Shown here: in pieces, positions 9,704-20,788 of the stretch
Layout of the letters: each line of letters opens with the position of its first letter
Position numbering within the stretch: position 1 is the stretch's first letter
Assembly: GCA_000750105.3 (NCBI GenBank)
Contig: JPHH03000005.1
Location: forward strand, 620,001 to 684,000
DNA: 64,000 nt
Source: Tolypocladium sp. Sup5 PDA-1
Taxonomy: Eukaryota > Ascomycota > Sordariomycetes > Hypocreales > Ophiocordycipitaceae
Reading direction: 5' to 3'
The notes under the pieces: model-generated
What the model was told of the DNA's origin: nothing
The model's input: the letters and a program-made list of their open reading frames with translations, nothing else
Databases searched by the model: none
Translations under genes and position numbers: made by a program

Positions 9704-12368
9704 TCAGGAGTTGGTTGACGATGTCAAGGAGGGAGTGTGTGTATAAAATGCGGATTCATATGCCTCTCCGTTGCTCCTTGATCCGTGGTATCTGTGGTGG
9801 CTTCGAGATGAGCAGCCCCTCAGCGAAATTAATAAAGAACAGAAAGCAGCCGTGAAAATCATCAGACTCTAACCCGGATGTGTAGTAATGAAGGAGGGTC
9901 TTGACTCATTTCGTTAACTCAAGAGTGTATGCAGGCCGTGGTCGCAATCAATAGCCAACTGGGGCGAAGAAGAGACAAGTAAATTGCTTCTAAAGAGAAT
10001 GTCACTACCTTGTGGACGAAGGCTTCAGGCTTGTGTGCTTTCCTTGCGGCATTGATCGCTCATGAGGAACTCGAGACTCAGTCCGCTGAGCCTCTGAACC
10101 GTGAACTGGCGGGGTGGCATAACCTCTGTTAGAAAGCCTCATCGAATCTCTTGCCCCAACCAACTCTAAATCTAGGCTTACTCACAGTGACCGAGTCGCT
10201 GTTCAGTAACTGCTCCCACCTGTTCAGTCTGCCTTGGCCCCATGAACCCCCAGCTGCCCACCCCCGGATCAGCTGTTCGCCCCCTAGCCACCCGCACCAC
10301 GACTACATAAAGCCAAGTAGCGCTGCTTGCTTCCACGGGCGTGGCTTTAAGTGGCCAAGCTGGGCTAGCTATCCTCCATACTGCATAGAGGGCTCGGAGC
10401 ACTTTGCACTTGGTCTGACGGGCTGTTTCGGCTTTCCGGTAGGAATCCGGGTGCCCGCCTTTTTTTGCCCCCCCTCTTTGCGCTTTTGCCGAAAAGTTTG
10501 CTGAGGCGATCTTTTCGTACCTTGGCTGTATTTACTTTCTATGGGATTCTTTTCGAAAGGGCTTTGTGTGGTGTTGTGGCGGTGTCGTGATGTTGAGCGG
10601 AGAATGGGCGGCGGGCGAGTTGGATCTGGGGAGGAGCACGGTCTGCTGGGTGGATTGCCGCAAGGTCTACGGTTCGATTCCCGGGCTAGTATGTTTTTAT
10701 TGAATATATTTCTCGCGGGCTAGTAATAAGTCTTGAGTGTTTCCTTGAGCGTACGTACACCCCTGGCGCCGGGCGGTACCCGGTAGAGAAACAACTGTCG
10801 CGTTATGCGGTTCCAAATCATATATAAAATAGGGGTAAATTTAGGGGTCAAATTCATCGGTCAAAATAGCGGTTGAATTCCAATTCATTGATCAAATTGA
10901 TGCCTGAGTCTTGTTGCTCCCATCCGTGTAAGTGAAATCCTGCCCTCTTTAGCCTCCAGTTGCCCCCGGCCGCCTCCGTGGCTAGCCGGCCTTTTCCTTG
11001 CTTTTTCCAGGGATCAGCAGCCCGACTAATAGATCAGCACACGACTTATCTAGTCATCAGATCAGATATCTAGTCAGGTATCCAGTCGGCTAACCACTGA
11101 CCCCCAGGACTTCCTTTTCCTCGGCCAAGGGCTGCCTAAGTCAACCGACTCTATCCGACAACAACAGGGGCTGGCTGCGGATACATTTATGAGCAACTTT
11201 GTCTTTACATTTTCAACTCATTTCCTGCAAAGGCTTGCATGATCGGTCGGTGAAAATTTAAACACGACGCCGGGTCTTTCTCCAACGCGATCAAGGATGG
11301 TCATTCAGCCATGGCCCCCGAGTCCAGTGTTTATGTGCATCATGTATTCCCATGCATATATATTCGATCAAGCCGGCAGTCTATCCCTCTCGTCTCTCCA
11401 TCAACTATTCCGTCTGTACTTCTCTATGTCGCAAGGTTGAGATAAGTCTAGTCCGTGGACTGCGTTGCCGTTGTAGCATCACTGTAGTTTGTCCATGCAT
11501 TATTGATGAATTAAGAAACTCACATATGACTACTACTTAAGAACTGAGATGCATATTTGTGCTCTCGAAAACCGCGATTCATGAATAAATGGTGAAGACA
11601 GCATCTACAAATACTCAAGTATGCCACTAGTGGCAGGTCCCTGCGATGGGGACAACCAACGGCGTTTTTGTAGCGCAGTCAATCTCAGAATCTTCTATTC
11701 TTGACTTCTCTTACAAGCCAAATTTCAATTTAAATTAAACATTTTTGAGCTTCCTATACGAAAGCCCGCTTCTCCATGACGATGCCGGCCTATCGTATCT
11801 TCTGGCCTCAACTGTGTGGCTACGGAATGGAACAGGGGAACAGTCTCCTGGCTGGGAGCGTGGCTGCAGCATAACTTTAGGGGTGCAATTCTTGAACTTG
11901 GATATATCCCAATGCGTCTCGCTGAAAGAGGTCAAACACCGTGTCAAAAGAGTCCTGCCTTTGTACTCCGTACTTTGTAGATAAAAAAAAGAACTGCCGT
12001 CATCACGTGAAGCCGTTCAAAGTCGCGACGACGTCGCCATCCCTGCAGTAAAAAAGGCGGAGTGTGTGGGGGCAGCCGTTGGCGCCCGGGCCCGGGCCAG
12101 GAGTGACCTCATCCCACCTTCCAGGAGGCCATTGCGCGCGTCCCCCCCCTGGGCTGGTCCGTGAACCCAAACAACCCCCATGTATGTGCCGATAGCAGCG
12201 TCTTTATGAGTGCGTTTGGCACCGCCGTCGCTTGACCTCTTGACAGCCTTCAGTGGGATTAGCCCGCCTGCCAGAGCAAGACCCCATGGCTCTGTAACGA
12301 CACCGCGAAACTCGACGACCAAGTCCACCGAATCGCCCCTGCGCCTCCTCATCGAGTACGCCCTCGTC
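9704..12368. other. Gene-poor spacer (2.7 kb), partly AT-rich
   Basis: This is the least coding-like part of the left half. 10.8-11.9 kb is notably richer in A/T than the flanks and has short near-repeats (GGTCAAATTCAT / GATCAAATTGAT near 10845-10905, TATCTAGTCA / TATCTAGTCAGG near 11045-11080). A tRNA B-box-like sequence is at 10670-10683. TACTCCGTA is at 11964-11972. It may be transposon or RIP-damaged debris, but no transposase or reverse transcriptase reading frame remains. Confidence 0.45.
10670..10683 (+). other. tRNA B-box-like sequence (degenerate tRNA or SINE remnant)
   Basis: GGTTCGATTCCCGG matches the RNA polymerase III B-box and tRNA T-loop consensus. The flanking bases do not form a full T-stem (TACGG against CCCGG pairs at only some positions), and no 5' acceptor strand complementary to GGGCTAG is found upstream. 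It is therefore not a functional tRNA; a fossil tRNA or SINE head is possible. Confidence 0.2.
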
Positions 12369-13069
12369 ATGTCAGACCACGACGCTTCCGCTCCTCTCCT
12401 CCCACAGTCCCACGACTCGGGCAGCGCCCCGCAGCGATCGTCATCCGCGCTGGGCTCCAGGCTCGCCCGCCATGTCAGCCGCTACCGCAGGACGGGCCGG
12501 CAGCTGCTCGCCTCGCGCAAGAAGCACTTCCTCGTCATGGCCGTCGTGGCGCTCGACGTCGCCGCGCTGCTCGCAAACGTCTTCATCCAGCTCATCGCCT
12601 GCGAGATGCACCAGCGCGACGAGCCGTGGGTGCAGCGCGTGACCGAGGGCCTCGAGGCCGCCGGCCTGCTCTTTAGCTCCATCTTTATGGTTGAACTGGC
12701 GGCGTGCCTGTTCTCTTTTGGATTGGGGTATGCTTCTTATTACCTACCTACCCATACGCATCTAATACTTCGTCTTGCTGACTCTGGGGATGTAGCTATC
12801 TCAAGAACTGGTTCCACCTCTTCGACTCCGCCGTCATCATCGTCAGCTTCGTCATCGACATTAGTTCCCGCGGCCTCGCCGAGTCCATCGGCTCCCTCGT
12901 CGTGGTCCTCCGTCTGTGGCGCCTGGCCAAGATCTCAGAAGAAGTCGTCATGGGCGCGACGGAGAGGATGGAGGTCTTGGAGCAGCAGATGGAAGAGCTG
13001 GACAGCGAGAACAAGCTTCTACGCGCGCAGTTGGGAATCGACTCGCAGGAGCATTCTGGGCATGAATAA
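12369..13069 (+). CDS. HV1: Voltage-gated proton channel, Hv1/VSOP family
   Basis: This is a predicted 210-residue plasma-membrane proton channel made of a lone voltage-sensor domain. The exons are 12369-12727 and 12796-13069; the intron (GTATGC...CTGAC...TAG) is in phase. Four hydrophobic helices are visible. S1 carries Asp63 in VVALDVAALL, the family's selectivity aspartate position. S2 carries Glu109 (IFMVELAACLF). S3 carries Asp130 (FHLFDSAVIIVSF). S4 is VVVLRLWRLAKI, with the RLWR signature and charges R159, R162 and K165; the third sensor charge is lysine, not arginine. Residues 175-200 form a coiled coil (ERMEVLEQQMEELDSENKLLRAQ split over heptads), as in dimeric Hv1. Members extrude H+ during depolarisation or cytosolic acidification. 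The lack of a pore domain and the RLWR motif argue against a K+, Na+ or Ca2+ channel. Confidence 0.9.
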
Positions 13070-13376
13070 GGAGGCGGGACCATGGAGGGTGTCCTTGTAC
13101 AAAGAAACCCCAGCTGTGGCAGCTGGTCATGTTTATTCGAAGGAGAAAAAGGTAGATACCACCCACGCTGTTCCGTCGTACCGAGATGTAACGATAAGAA
13201 TCCTTCAACCTTGACACCACAAATGCAGATGCCGCGTCCTCCCAAACGCCTCCCAATGCTAGCTCCCATGCCCTATGCCGATGTTGTCGCGCAATGCCTC
13301 CCAGTCTGGTAATATGAAACCGTTGCAGCATTATCTTCGTGGGTCCCTTGACATGATCGTTGCCACCATCACCCCA

Positions 13377-14114
13377 TTACGTGTGCCGACTTCGTTTGCC
13401 GCCGCCGCCGAAAGGATCCTTGCCTCCCAAGCAGCCGCCAAAGAAGTCATCAAAGTCCCATCTGCGCTTAGCTCCAGCGCCTCGTCCTAGGTGGCCAGAC
13501 GCCCTGCTTCCGGATTTGGAGCCGTTCAGTCGGCCCTTGGAGCTTCGCGACGCATGCAGCGCGGATCCGTCGTGCGTCCGCGCGTCGGACAGGTCGAGGG
13601 TCGCGATGTTCGGGTACGGATGTGACGACTGAAACGTAAAGTTCTCTTGCGTAGGGACCACTATTCGAGGGGGTTCTTCGGCAATGGGGGCGACGTTGGG
13701 GGTAGGAGCTTCGGCCGTCCTATGCTGCGCCGGCATCTGGGGTTCGGTGCTCGTCCGCGTGAGCTCGGGGGAGTTGGTTCGGTCGCGTCGCTCCGCTTCA
13801 TCATCGCTTTCGGTGTTTTGGAGTGCCGCATCACGTCCGTCGAGACGCTCTGTCGCCCAGGCTCTTATCCTCCACCCTTCTCCGTCACGTAAGCCAAGAT
13901 TCTCCTTGTCCAGAAACGTAAGCAGGTCGTCTAGGCACTCTTGATATCCCTCAGACCGAGCTCTCGTCTCCGTCATAGCCGAAGTCTTGTACAGTTTGGT
14001 GACAGAGAGGGCGGCAGCCTTGAAGACGTCGAGCAGCTGCTCGGACGGCTCAATCTGCGCCGTCTGCTTCCCGGCCACCGCATGGTGCGCGTTAGACCCT
14101 CGAGTCGAGTCCAT
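13377..14114 (-). CDS. DUF4588 (C16orf72/HAPSTR1-like) protein
   Basis: This single-exon frame encodes 245 residues. Residues about 28-60 (LLDVFKAAALSVTKLYKTS, then RSEGYQECLDDLLTFLD) have the arrangement of the DUF4588/UPF0472 family. Its animal member C16orf72 (HAPSTR1) partners with the HUWE1 ubiquitin ligase in stress responses. Downstream is a low-complexity Ser/Pro/Arg-rich region. It ends in a basic tail (GAGAKRRWDFDDFFGG ... GGGGKRSRHT) that may hold a nuclear localisation signal. The family call is from remembered motif pattern, so function is inference. The gene is convergent with the Hv1 gene, 308 bp away, and divergent from the ISWI gene. Confidence 0.65.
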   Translation of the reverse strand: MDSTRGSNAHHAVAGKQTAQIEPSEQLLDVFKAAALSVTKLYKTSAMTETRARSEGYQECLDDLLTFLDKENLGLRDGEGWRIRAWATERLDGRDAALQNTESDDEAERRDRTNSPELTRTSTEPQMPAQHRTAEAPTPNVAPIAEEPPRIVVPTQENFTFQSSHPYPNIATLDLSDARTHDGSALHASRSSKGRLNGSKSGSRASGHLGRGAGAKRRWDFDDFFGGCLGGKDPFGGGGKRSRHT

Positions 14115-15367
14115 CCCCTGGAAAGGCGCTGCCGATGAGGAACGAGATGCCCTGATGGTACGTTAGACGCCGTGCAGCGGCTACGGAGGGTGGCGAACTG
14201 ACGCTGCGATGTCGAGGTGATACACAAACAAATGACACGGAATGACCCCGCCGTTGACTCAACAGAAGCGAAAGACGGGGAGATGAATCTCCGGCGCGAA
14301 AAAGACGGAAAACTGAGCCCTGTGTTTTTTTTGCCTTGTGTCAGGGGGCGTATACGGTCGTCGCTGCGCCGCCGGCGGCCTTCGGAGTCGCTGTTCGGGA
14401 GGTAACAGGATGTTGATGAGGGATCGAGAATCAGGCTTGGAGCCCTGCGGGCAAACGCTGTTGGCAGTCACGCGGCCGAAGCGGGACGGCATGTGGGGTG
14501 GGGGTTCTTTGGTAGCAAGCTGCCACGTGATTTGAGGTTAGCAGCCTCCCTTGTTCAGTCTTCGTCCGATGTCTTTGAAACGGCTGCGTGAACAGCTGCA
14601 CAGGTCGTCGCAGGTGCAAAGAGGCTACGATTTACGGAGGACAGAGTCCGAGTTTAGTGATTTATAGACGGTTGATGTGCTGCATCATCAGGTTCGTAAG
14701 CCAAGCTGTAGCAGAATCCTCTCAGGCGCTCGAAGGCTCTAACCTTGTCGGCAATTCCCCATATTTCCCCTGTTCCTTGCACTTCCTTGCTACTCCTGCT
14801 GGTCCTCGCTATTGCTCGCCATCGCTCGCCTTTCCTCTCTATTACTTCGAGCTACACCGAGATCCTACTCGTACAGAGGCCGAGAACGCGATTTCTACAT
14901 GTAGTTAGCTACCTTACAGTACACCACACCCCTAGAGATACTGCGCCAAAGTTTCGCTAGCAGTGCGGCGGCTGCAGCCGGCGTCAGCCCTGAACATTGA
15001 CGTCGTTCCAACACCATCCGGACTTTTCTTTTTCCATGCCAGGGGTGGTGTGGGGCTCTTTCCCTCGCCTTCCTGCGGACAAGGAAGGGGTGGTAGGCCG
15101 TGCTCTTGCGCTAGCCCCAAACTCGCCGGCCTTCGATGGGCACGTAGAGATTCCACCTCGCAGCAGCTTGGAAAAAACATCTACACCTCCTTCGACTTCA
15201 CGCTCGACATCCGACCCCGGCATCACAGCCCGCGCGACGAGGACCCGACCCTTTACTTCTCGCAGAGGCAGAGCAATTCTCGAGCGCTAGAAGTCTCGGT
15301 GCACCGCGCACCGCACCCAACGCGTCTCGCCAACGCCCAGTCGCGTTAAGAGGTCGTTGCCGTCACT
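14115..15367. other. Divergent spacer between DUF4588 and ISWI genes, contains a dispersed repeat copy
   Basis: This 1.25 kb spacer is presumably the promoter region for both genes. Its middle (about 14730-14925) is one copy of the dispersed repeat described separately. No additional gene is supported. Confidence 0.5.
14730..14925 (+). repeat. Dispersed repeat family, copy A
   Basis: This copy shares CGAAGGCTCTAACCTT and CCTCTCTATTACTTCGAGCT with copy B (33241-33404). It shares GAGCTACACCGAGAT and the pyrimidine-rich TTCCT/CGCTAT core with copy C (36718-36903, opposite strand). It is the most diverged at its 3' end. There is no coding capacity. Confidence 0.55.
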
Positions 15368-18300
15368 ATGGCTCCGCGGCCCCGAGCCAGCGGCGTGGAC
15401 ACCGACGCGTCCATGTCCGACGCACCGGACTACCATCGTGGCGAGGAAATGGTACGTTTGGTCACCGCGCTCCAGCGCTACCCGTGCCGCTACTGGATCG
15501 GTCGCTAACAGCCTGCTCCATCAGGAAGTCGACGAGACCCCCGACTACACAGACTCGGACACCAATCCCAACACCACAGCCAGCAGCGTGGTTGGGGAGC
15601 CTCTCACAGACGGCCGAAAGCGTCGCTCCGAAGCAAACCAATTGCGTCGCAGCATTTTTGGCAAGAAGCACGATCGTCTTGGCGAATCCAAGGTATGCGC
15701 AGCCCCTCCCTGTGCCCACGGCAATTGTCATTGCCCGTCCCGCGTTGATGCTGACCCCGACCTTGTAGGAGGATGACACTATCAGGAGATTTCGATACCT
15801 CCTCGGCCTTACCGACCTGTTCCGCCATTTTATCGAGACGAACCCAGACCCCAAGATTCGCGATATCATGGCCGAGATCGACCGCCAGAACGCCGAGGCC
15901 GCTCGAGGCAAGAAGGGCGCCGGTCGACAAGGCGGTGCTATGATCGACAGGCGCCGGCGGACCGAGGCCGAAGAAGATGCCGAACTGCTCAAGGATGAGA
16001 AGCACGGAGGCTCCGCGGATACCGTCTTTCGCGAGTCGCCCACATTCATCCAAGGTCTCATGAGAGATTACCAGGTTGCCGGCCTGAACTGGCTCATTTC
16101 CCTTCACGAAAACGGCATCTCTGGCATCCTCGCCGATGAAATGGGTCTCGGCAAGACCCTTCAGACCATCTCATTTCTGGGATACCTCCGACACATCGCT
16201 GGCATCACGGGACCGCATCTGATTACCGTCCCGAAATCCACGCTCGATAACTGGAAACGAGAATTTGCCAGGTGGACACCCGAGGTCAACGTCCTCGTTC
16301 TTCAGGGTGCCAAGGACGAGCGTCACAACCTCATCAACGAGCGCCTTGTAGATGAGAAGTTTGACGTTTGCATCACAAGCTACGAAATGATTTTGCGAGA
16401 GAAGGCGCATCTGAAGAAGTTTGCGTGGGAGTACATTATTATTGATGAGGTATGAGTGGGAGAAACCCTTTTCCCCCGAGGAGAAGTACTGACAACTGGA
16501 TAGGCGCACCGAATCAAGAACGAAGAATCCTCACTGTCGCAGGTTATCCGACTCTTCAACTCGCGCAACCGGCTCCTAATCACGGGAACGCCTTTGCAGA
16601 ACAACCTGCACGAGCTCTGGGCACTCCTGAACTTCCTTCTCCCCGATGTGTTCGGTGATGCCGAGGCCTTTGATCAGTGGTTCTCGGGTCAAGACCGTGA
16701 CCAAGATACTGTCGTCCAGCAGTTACACCGAGTTTTGCGGCCATTCTTGCTTCGTCGGGTCAAGAGTGATGTCGAAAAGAGCCTTCTCCCGAAACAGGAG
16801 GTCAATCTGTACCTGGGCATGTCCGACATGCAAGTCAAGTGGTATCAAAAGATTTTGGAAAAGGACATCGATGCCGTCAACGGCGCCGGTGGGAAGCGCG
16901 AGTCGAAGACGAGACTCCTCAACATCGTCATGCAGCTGCGCAAGTGCTGCAATCACCCATATCTTTTCGAAGGCGCCGAGCCAGGTCCGCCGTATACCAC
17001 AGACGAGCACCTTGTTTACAACGCCGGCAAGATGGTGGTCCTCGACAAGCTCCTGAAAAGATTACAAAAGCAGGGAAGCAGGGTGCTGATCTTCTCTCAA
17101 ATGAGCCGTCTGCTGGATATATTGGAGGATTACTGTGTTTTTAAGCAGTACAAGTACTGCCGTATCGACGGTGGAACCGCCCACGAGGACCGCATTGCCG
17201 CAATCGACGACTACAACAGACCTGGCTCGGAGAAGTTTGTCTTTCTGCTGACGACGAGAGCTGGTGGTCTTGGAATCAACCTCACCTCGGCCGACATTGT
17301 CATTTTGTACGACAGCGACTGGAACCCCCAGGCCGATCTGCAAGCCATGGACCGCGCCCATCGTATCGGACAGACAAAGCAGGTGGTTGTGTACAGGTTT
17401 GTCACAGACAACGCCATTGAAGAGAAGGTCCTGGAACGAGCAGCCCAGAAGCTACGCCTCGATCAACTGGTTATCCAGCAGGGTCGGGCGCAGATTGCTG
17501 CCAAGGCTGCCGCGAACAAGGACGAGCTCCTGTCCATGATTCAGCACGGAGCTGAGCGGGTTTTCCAGTCAAAGGGCGCAACGGGTAACATGGCAAGCGA
17601 CGGCACTGAGCTCAACGAGGATGACATCGACGACATTCTTGCCCGGGGCCAGAATCGGACCAAGCTATTGAACACCAAGTACGAGAAGCTGGGCATCGAC
17701 GATCTCCAGAAGTTTACTTCGGAGTCGGCGTACGAATGGAACGGCGAAAACTTTGCCAACGTGAAGAAGGATATTAGCTTGAACTGGATCAACCCAGCCA
17801 AGCGCGAACGCAAGGAGCAATCCTACTCGATGGACAAGTACTTCCGACAGGCCATGTTCCCCAATCCCAAGGCCGATGCCAAGCCAAAGGCTCCTCGGGC
17901 TCCGAAACAGATACCGGTTCACGACTACCAGTTCTACCCTCCGCGTCTGCGAGATCTCCAGGACAGGGAAACGGCATTCTACCGAAAGGAGATTGGATAT
18001 AAGATCCCTCTCCCCGACGGCGATGACGACAATCTCTCGGAGCGCGAAGCCGAGCGGGCGCTCGACCAGCAAGAGATTGACAATGCGACTCCGTTGACGG
18101 AGGAGGAGAAGGAGGAGAAGGAGGAGCTCTCAAATCAGGGATTCAGCCAGTGGAACAAGCGAGACTTCCAGCAGTTCGTCAACGGATCTGGAAAATACGG
18201 ACGCAATGATTACCAGGGGATATCTCAGGAGATTGACAGCAAGACCCCCAGTGAAATCAAGGCCTACGCAAAGGTCTTCTGGCAGAGATACACTGAGATC

Positions 18301-18980
18301 GCCGACTACAACAAGTACCTCAAGGTCATCGAAGACGGCGAGGAGCGCACTCGCAAGATTGAAAACCAGCAGAAACTGCTGCGCAAGAAGATGCAGCAGT
18401 ACAGAGTGCCTCTGCAGCAGCTCAAGATCAATTACTCGGTGTCAACGACAAACAAGAAGGTGTACACCGAGGAGGAGGACCGCTTCCTACTCGTTCTCCT
18501 GGATCGTTACGGCATCGACTCGGAGGCTCTGTACGAGAAGATGCGTGATGACATCCGGGAGTCGCCCCTCTTCCGCTTCGACTGGTTCTTCCTCAGCCGC
18601 ACGCCGACTGAGCTGTCGCGCCGCTGCACGACGCTGATTACCACCATTGTCAAGGAGTTTGAGGACGTGCCGACGCGGGGTGCCAACGGGGTGAATGGAA
18701 AGACGAAGCGCGACCCCGATGAGGAGAATGATGAGGATAGTGTCTTGGGGATGGCGCCTGCGAAGAAGAAGTCCAAGAACGGTGTTAAGGTACGTTCCGT
18801 TGCCAAGAAGCGCCTTCAAAGCATGAACTGACATGGCTGTTCCAGAACAAGGCTCTTGACAATGTAAAGTCGAGCAAGGCTAGCTCGGCCGTGCCCTCCA
18901 GAGCGTCCAGCGTGGCGTCCACGGCGTCCAACGCCGGCGGCTCAACAAAGAGCAAGAAGGGCAAGGCGAAGAAGAGGTAA
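15368..18980 (+). CDS. ISWI: ISWI-family chromatin-remodelling ATPase
   Basis: This predicted 1117-residue nuclear SNF2 ATPase slides and spaces nucleosomes. The exons are 15368-15451, 15525-15692, 15769-16449, 16504-18789 and 18846-18980, all with exactly in-phase GT-AG introns. Helicase motif I is ADEMGLGKT (about 207-214). Motif II is DEAH (310-313), cut between E and A by the third intron. Motif III is LLITGTPLQNN. The C-terminal lobe has IFSQMSRLLDILED and MDRAHRIGQ. C-terminal to the ATPase come the HAND region, SANT (GFSQWNKRDFQQFVNG, about 855) and SLIDE (VYTEEEDRFLLVLLDRYG, about 965), which together define ISWI rather than CHD or Swi2. The last small exon adds a Ser/Lys-rich basic tail ending KGKAKKR. 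Filamentous fungi usually have one ISWI gene, so I do not choose between Isw1 and Isw2. Confidence 0.97.
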
Positions 18981-19600
18981 ACATACGAACTGGAAGGTGA
19001 TGTGTGGGATGTGGGCCGGCGGACGGGAAATAGATTGGGCGTTTTGTTGGGTTGATGTTCCATGTCTCGAAGTTGTGGTGCCGTGCTGGCTCTACGTCTG
19101 CCCAAGGGCCTCGGTCCCGTCTATCCGGTGTGCAGATGGGTTTTAGTTACACGGGTCCGATGCCTATCTATTTTTGTAGCAATGACGCTTGAGAACACAA
19201 ATGATGAAACGAATTTGTGATGATGATGACATGCAAAGACATTGGTTGTTTGCCCAAGTGAAAGAAGTCTTCATTTCCCACATCTAGCTAATCATTCCGT
19301 CGTCCACTCTATCGACCGTCGCCTCGTTACACGAAGGAGGATGGACGGGGTCATGGATTGCATACAAAGATCGGATCACCTCTCCTCATCCTCCCTCTAA
19401 TCCACGATCCAGACAAATTTTAGTCCGCAAGAACATTTAAAATTTCCTTTCCTTCCCCCAAAACGCCGTACTATGCAAGCACACAGGAAAAGACGAACTC
19501 GCCCCCGGTATCCCCCCTCCGCTCGCCCCAAGACCGTCGTGGTGCTGGTGGAACTGCTGGCGAGGGGTGGCGGGTGGCGACAGTTGCAGCTTCGTTAACT
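18981..19600. other. Convergent spacer between ISWI and eIF3i genes
   Basis: This is the 3' UTR region of both genes; nothing else is supported. Confidence 0.5.
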
Positions 19601-20788
19601 CTACTGCATCCGGTTCGCGCGTTCCCTCTCGACCTCGTACATAAAGTCGTAGTAACCCTTGTCGAAGTGGTGAACGCGGACGTAGCCGTCTTCTCCGCCG
19701 CTTGCGTAGCCCCTGCCGGTGGGGTCGGCGGCGACGGTGTTGAGGGGACCGAAGTGGCCGCGGACACGGCCGATCTCGTCCTCGAAGATCTTGTGGTAGA
19801 AGCGGGCCTCGAATTTACCCTGGCGGGCAGACGTGGTGGTGACGTCCATGGCGGCCTGGCCACCGCCGAGGATGACAAAGTCCTTCTTCGGGGTGATGCA
19901 GGCGCTGTTGAGGGGCGTGTCGGCGGTGTAGTTTTTCAGGACGGTGAGGTCGCGGGCGGAGATGAGCTGGTGGTGGCAGAAGCATCAGCATCAGTTGACG
20001 GACGAGGTTAGTCTGTGTCCCGGGAGCTTACCTTGGCGGTCTTGTCCTTGCACGCGGTGATGAAGTAGGTGCGGTCGGAGGACCACTGGAGGTCAAAGAT
20101 GGGCATGTTGAGCTCGTGGATGGGCACGTTGTCCAGCAGGTCGCCGGTCTTGGCGTCGTACTGGGACACGCTACCGTCCTCGTGGCCCGCAAGGATGTAC
20201 TTGCTCAGGGCGCTCCAGCCGGCGACGGTAGCCTTGCTCTCGTCGCAGACAATGGTGAGGGCCTTCTCGTCGCTCTGCTCGGCGTCGACGTCAGGGTTGA
20301 TGTCCATGACGACAATGTTGCTCAGGTAACCCATGCGCTTCTCGGTGACGCCCAGCAGCTTGGTGCCGTCCTCGCTGAATTCGACGCGCTTGACGGCGGT
20401 AGGGAACTCCCAGACCTTGAGGCAGCGACCGGTCTTGACCTCCCAGAGGCGGATGGTGTTATCGGCGGCGCCCGAGGCGATCATGGTGCTCGTGGGGTCG
20501 ACATCGACGGTCCAGATGGCACCGACGTGGCCGTGGTAGGTACCCAGGCGCTCGCCGTTGTGGGAGAACCAGGCGCAGATGTGCTGGTCCTTTGCGACGG
20601 AGAAGATGATGTCGCCATCGAGGTTGTATCTATCGGGCGCGCGAGAAGAGCGGCACTGGTTAGCGAGGAGGTTCCCTTGTGTATTTTGCTTTGCTTTGCA
20701 TCGATGGCAGCTTGAGGAGGGGTTCGAGGTCGCAGTACCGAATCTGGGTGAGCGCACGCTCGTGCCCGGCGAGGAGGATGGGTCTCAT
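19601..20788 (-). CDS. TIF34: Translation initiation factor eIF3 subunit i (WD40 protein)
   Basis: The model has three minus-strand exons: 20788-20739, 20629-20032 and 19966-19601, with introns 20630-20738 and 19967-20031. The product is 337 residues, the normal size for eIF3i. It begins MRPILLAGHERALTQIRYN and contains consecutive WD40 repeats (GHVGAIWTVDVDPTSTMIASG, then DNTIRLWEV; later ILAGHEDGSVSQYDAKTGD). It has the family-typical TPLNSACITPKKDFVILGGG and ends with GHFGPLNTVAADPTGRGYAS and YYDFMYEVERERANRMQ. The protein is a seven-bladed propeller in the eIF3 complex and contacts eIF3b and eIF3g during scanning. The first exon is only 50 bp and ends two bases into an Arg codon. Confidence 0.96.
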
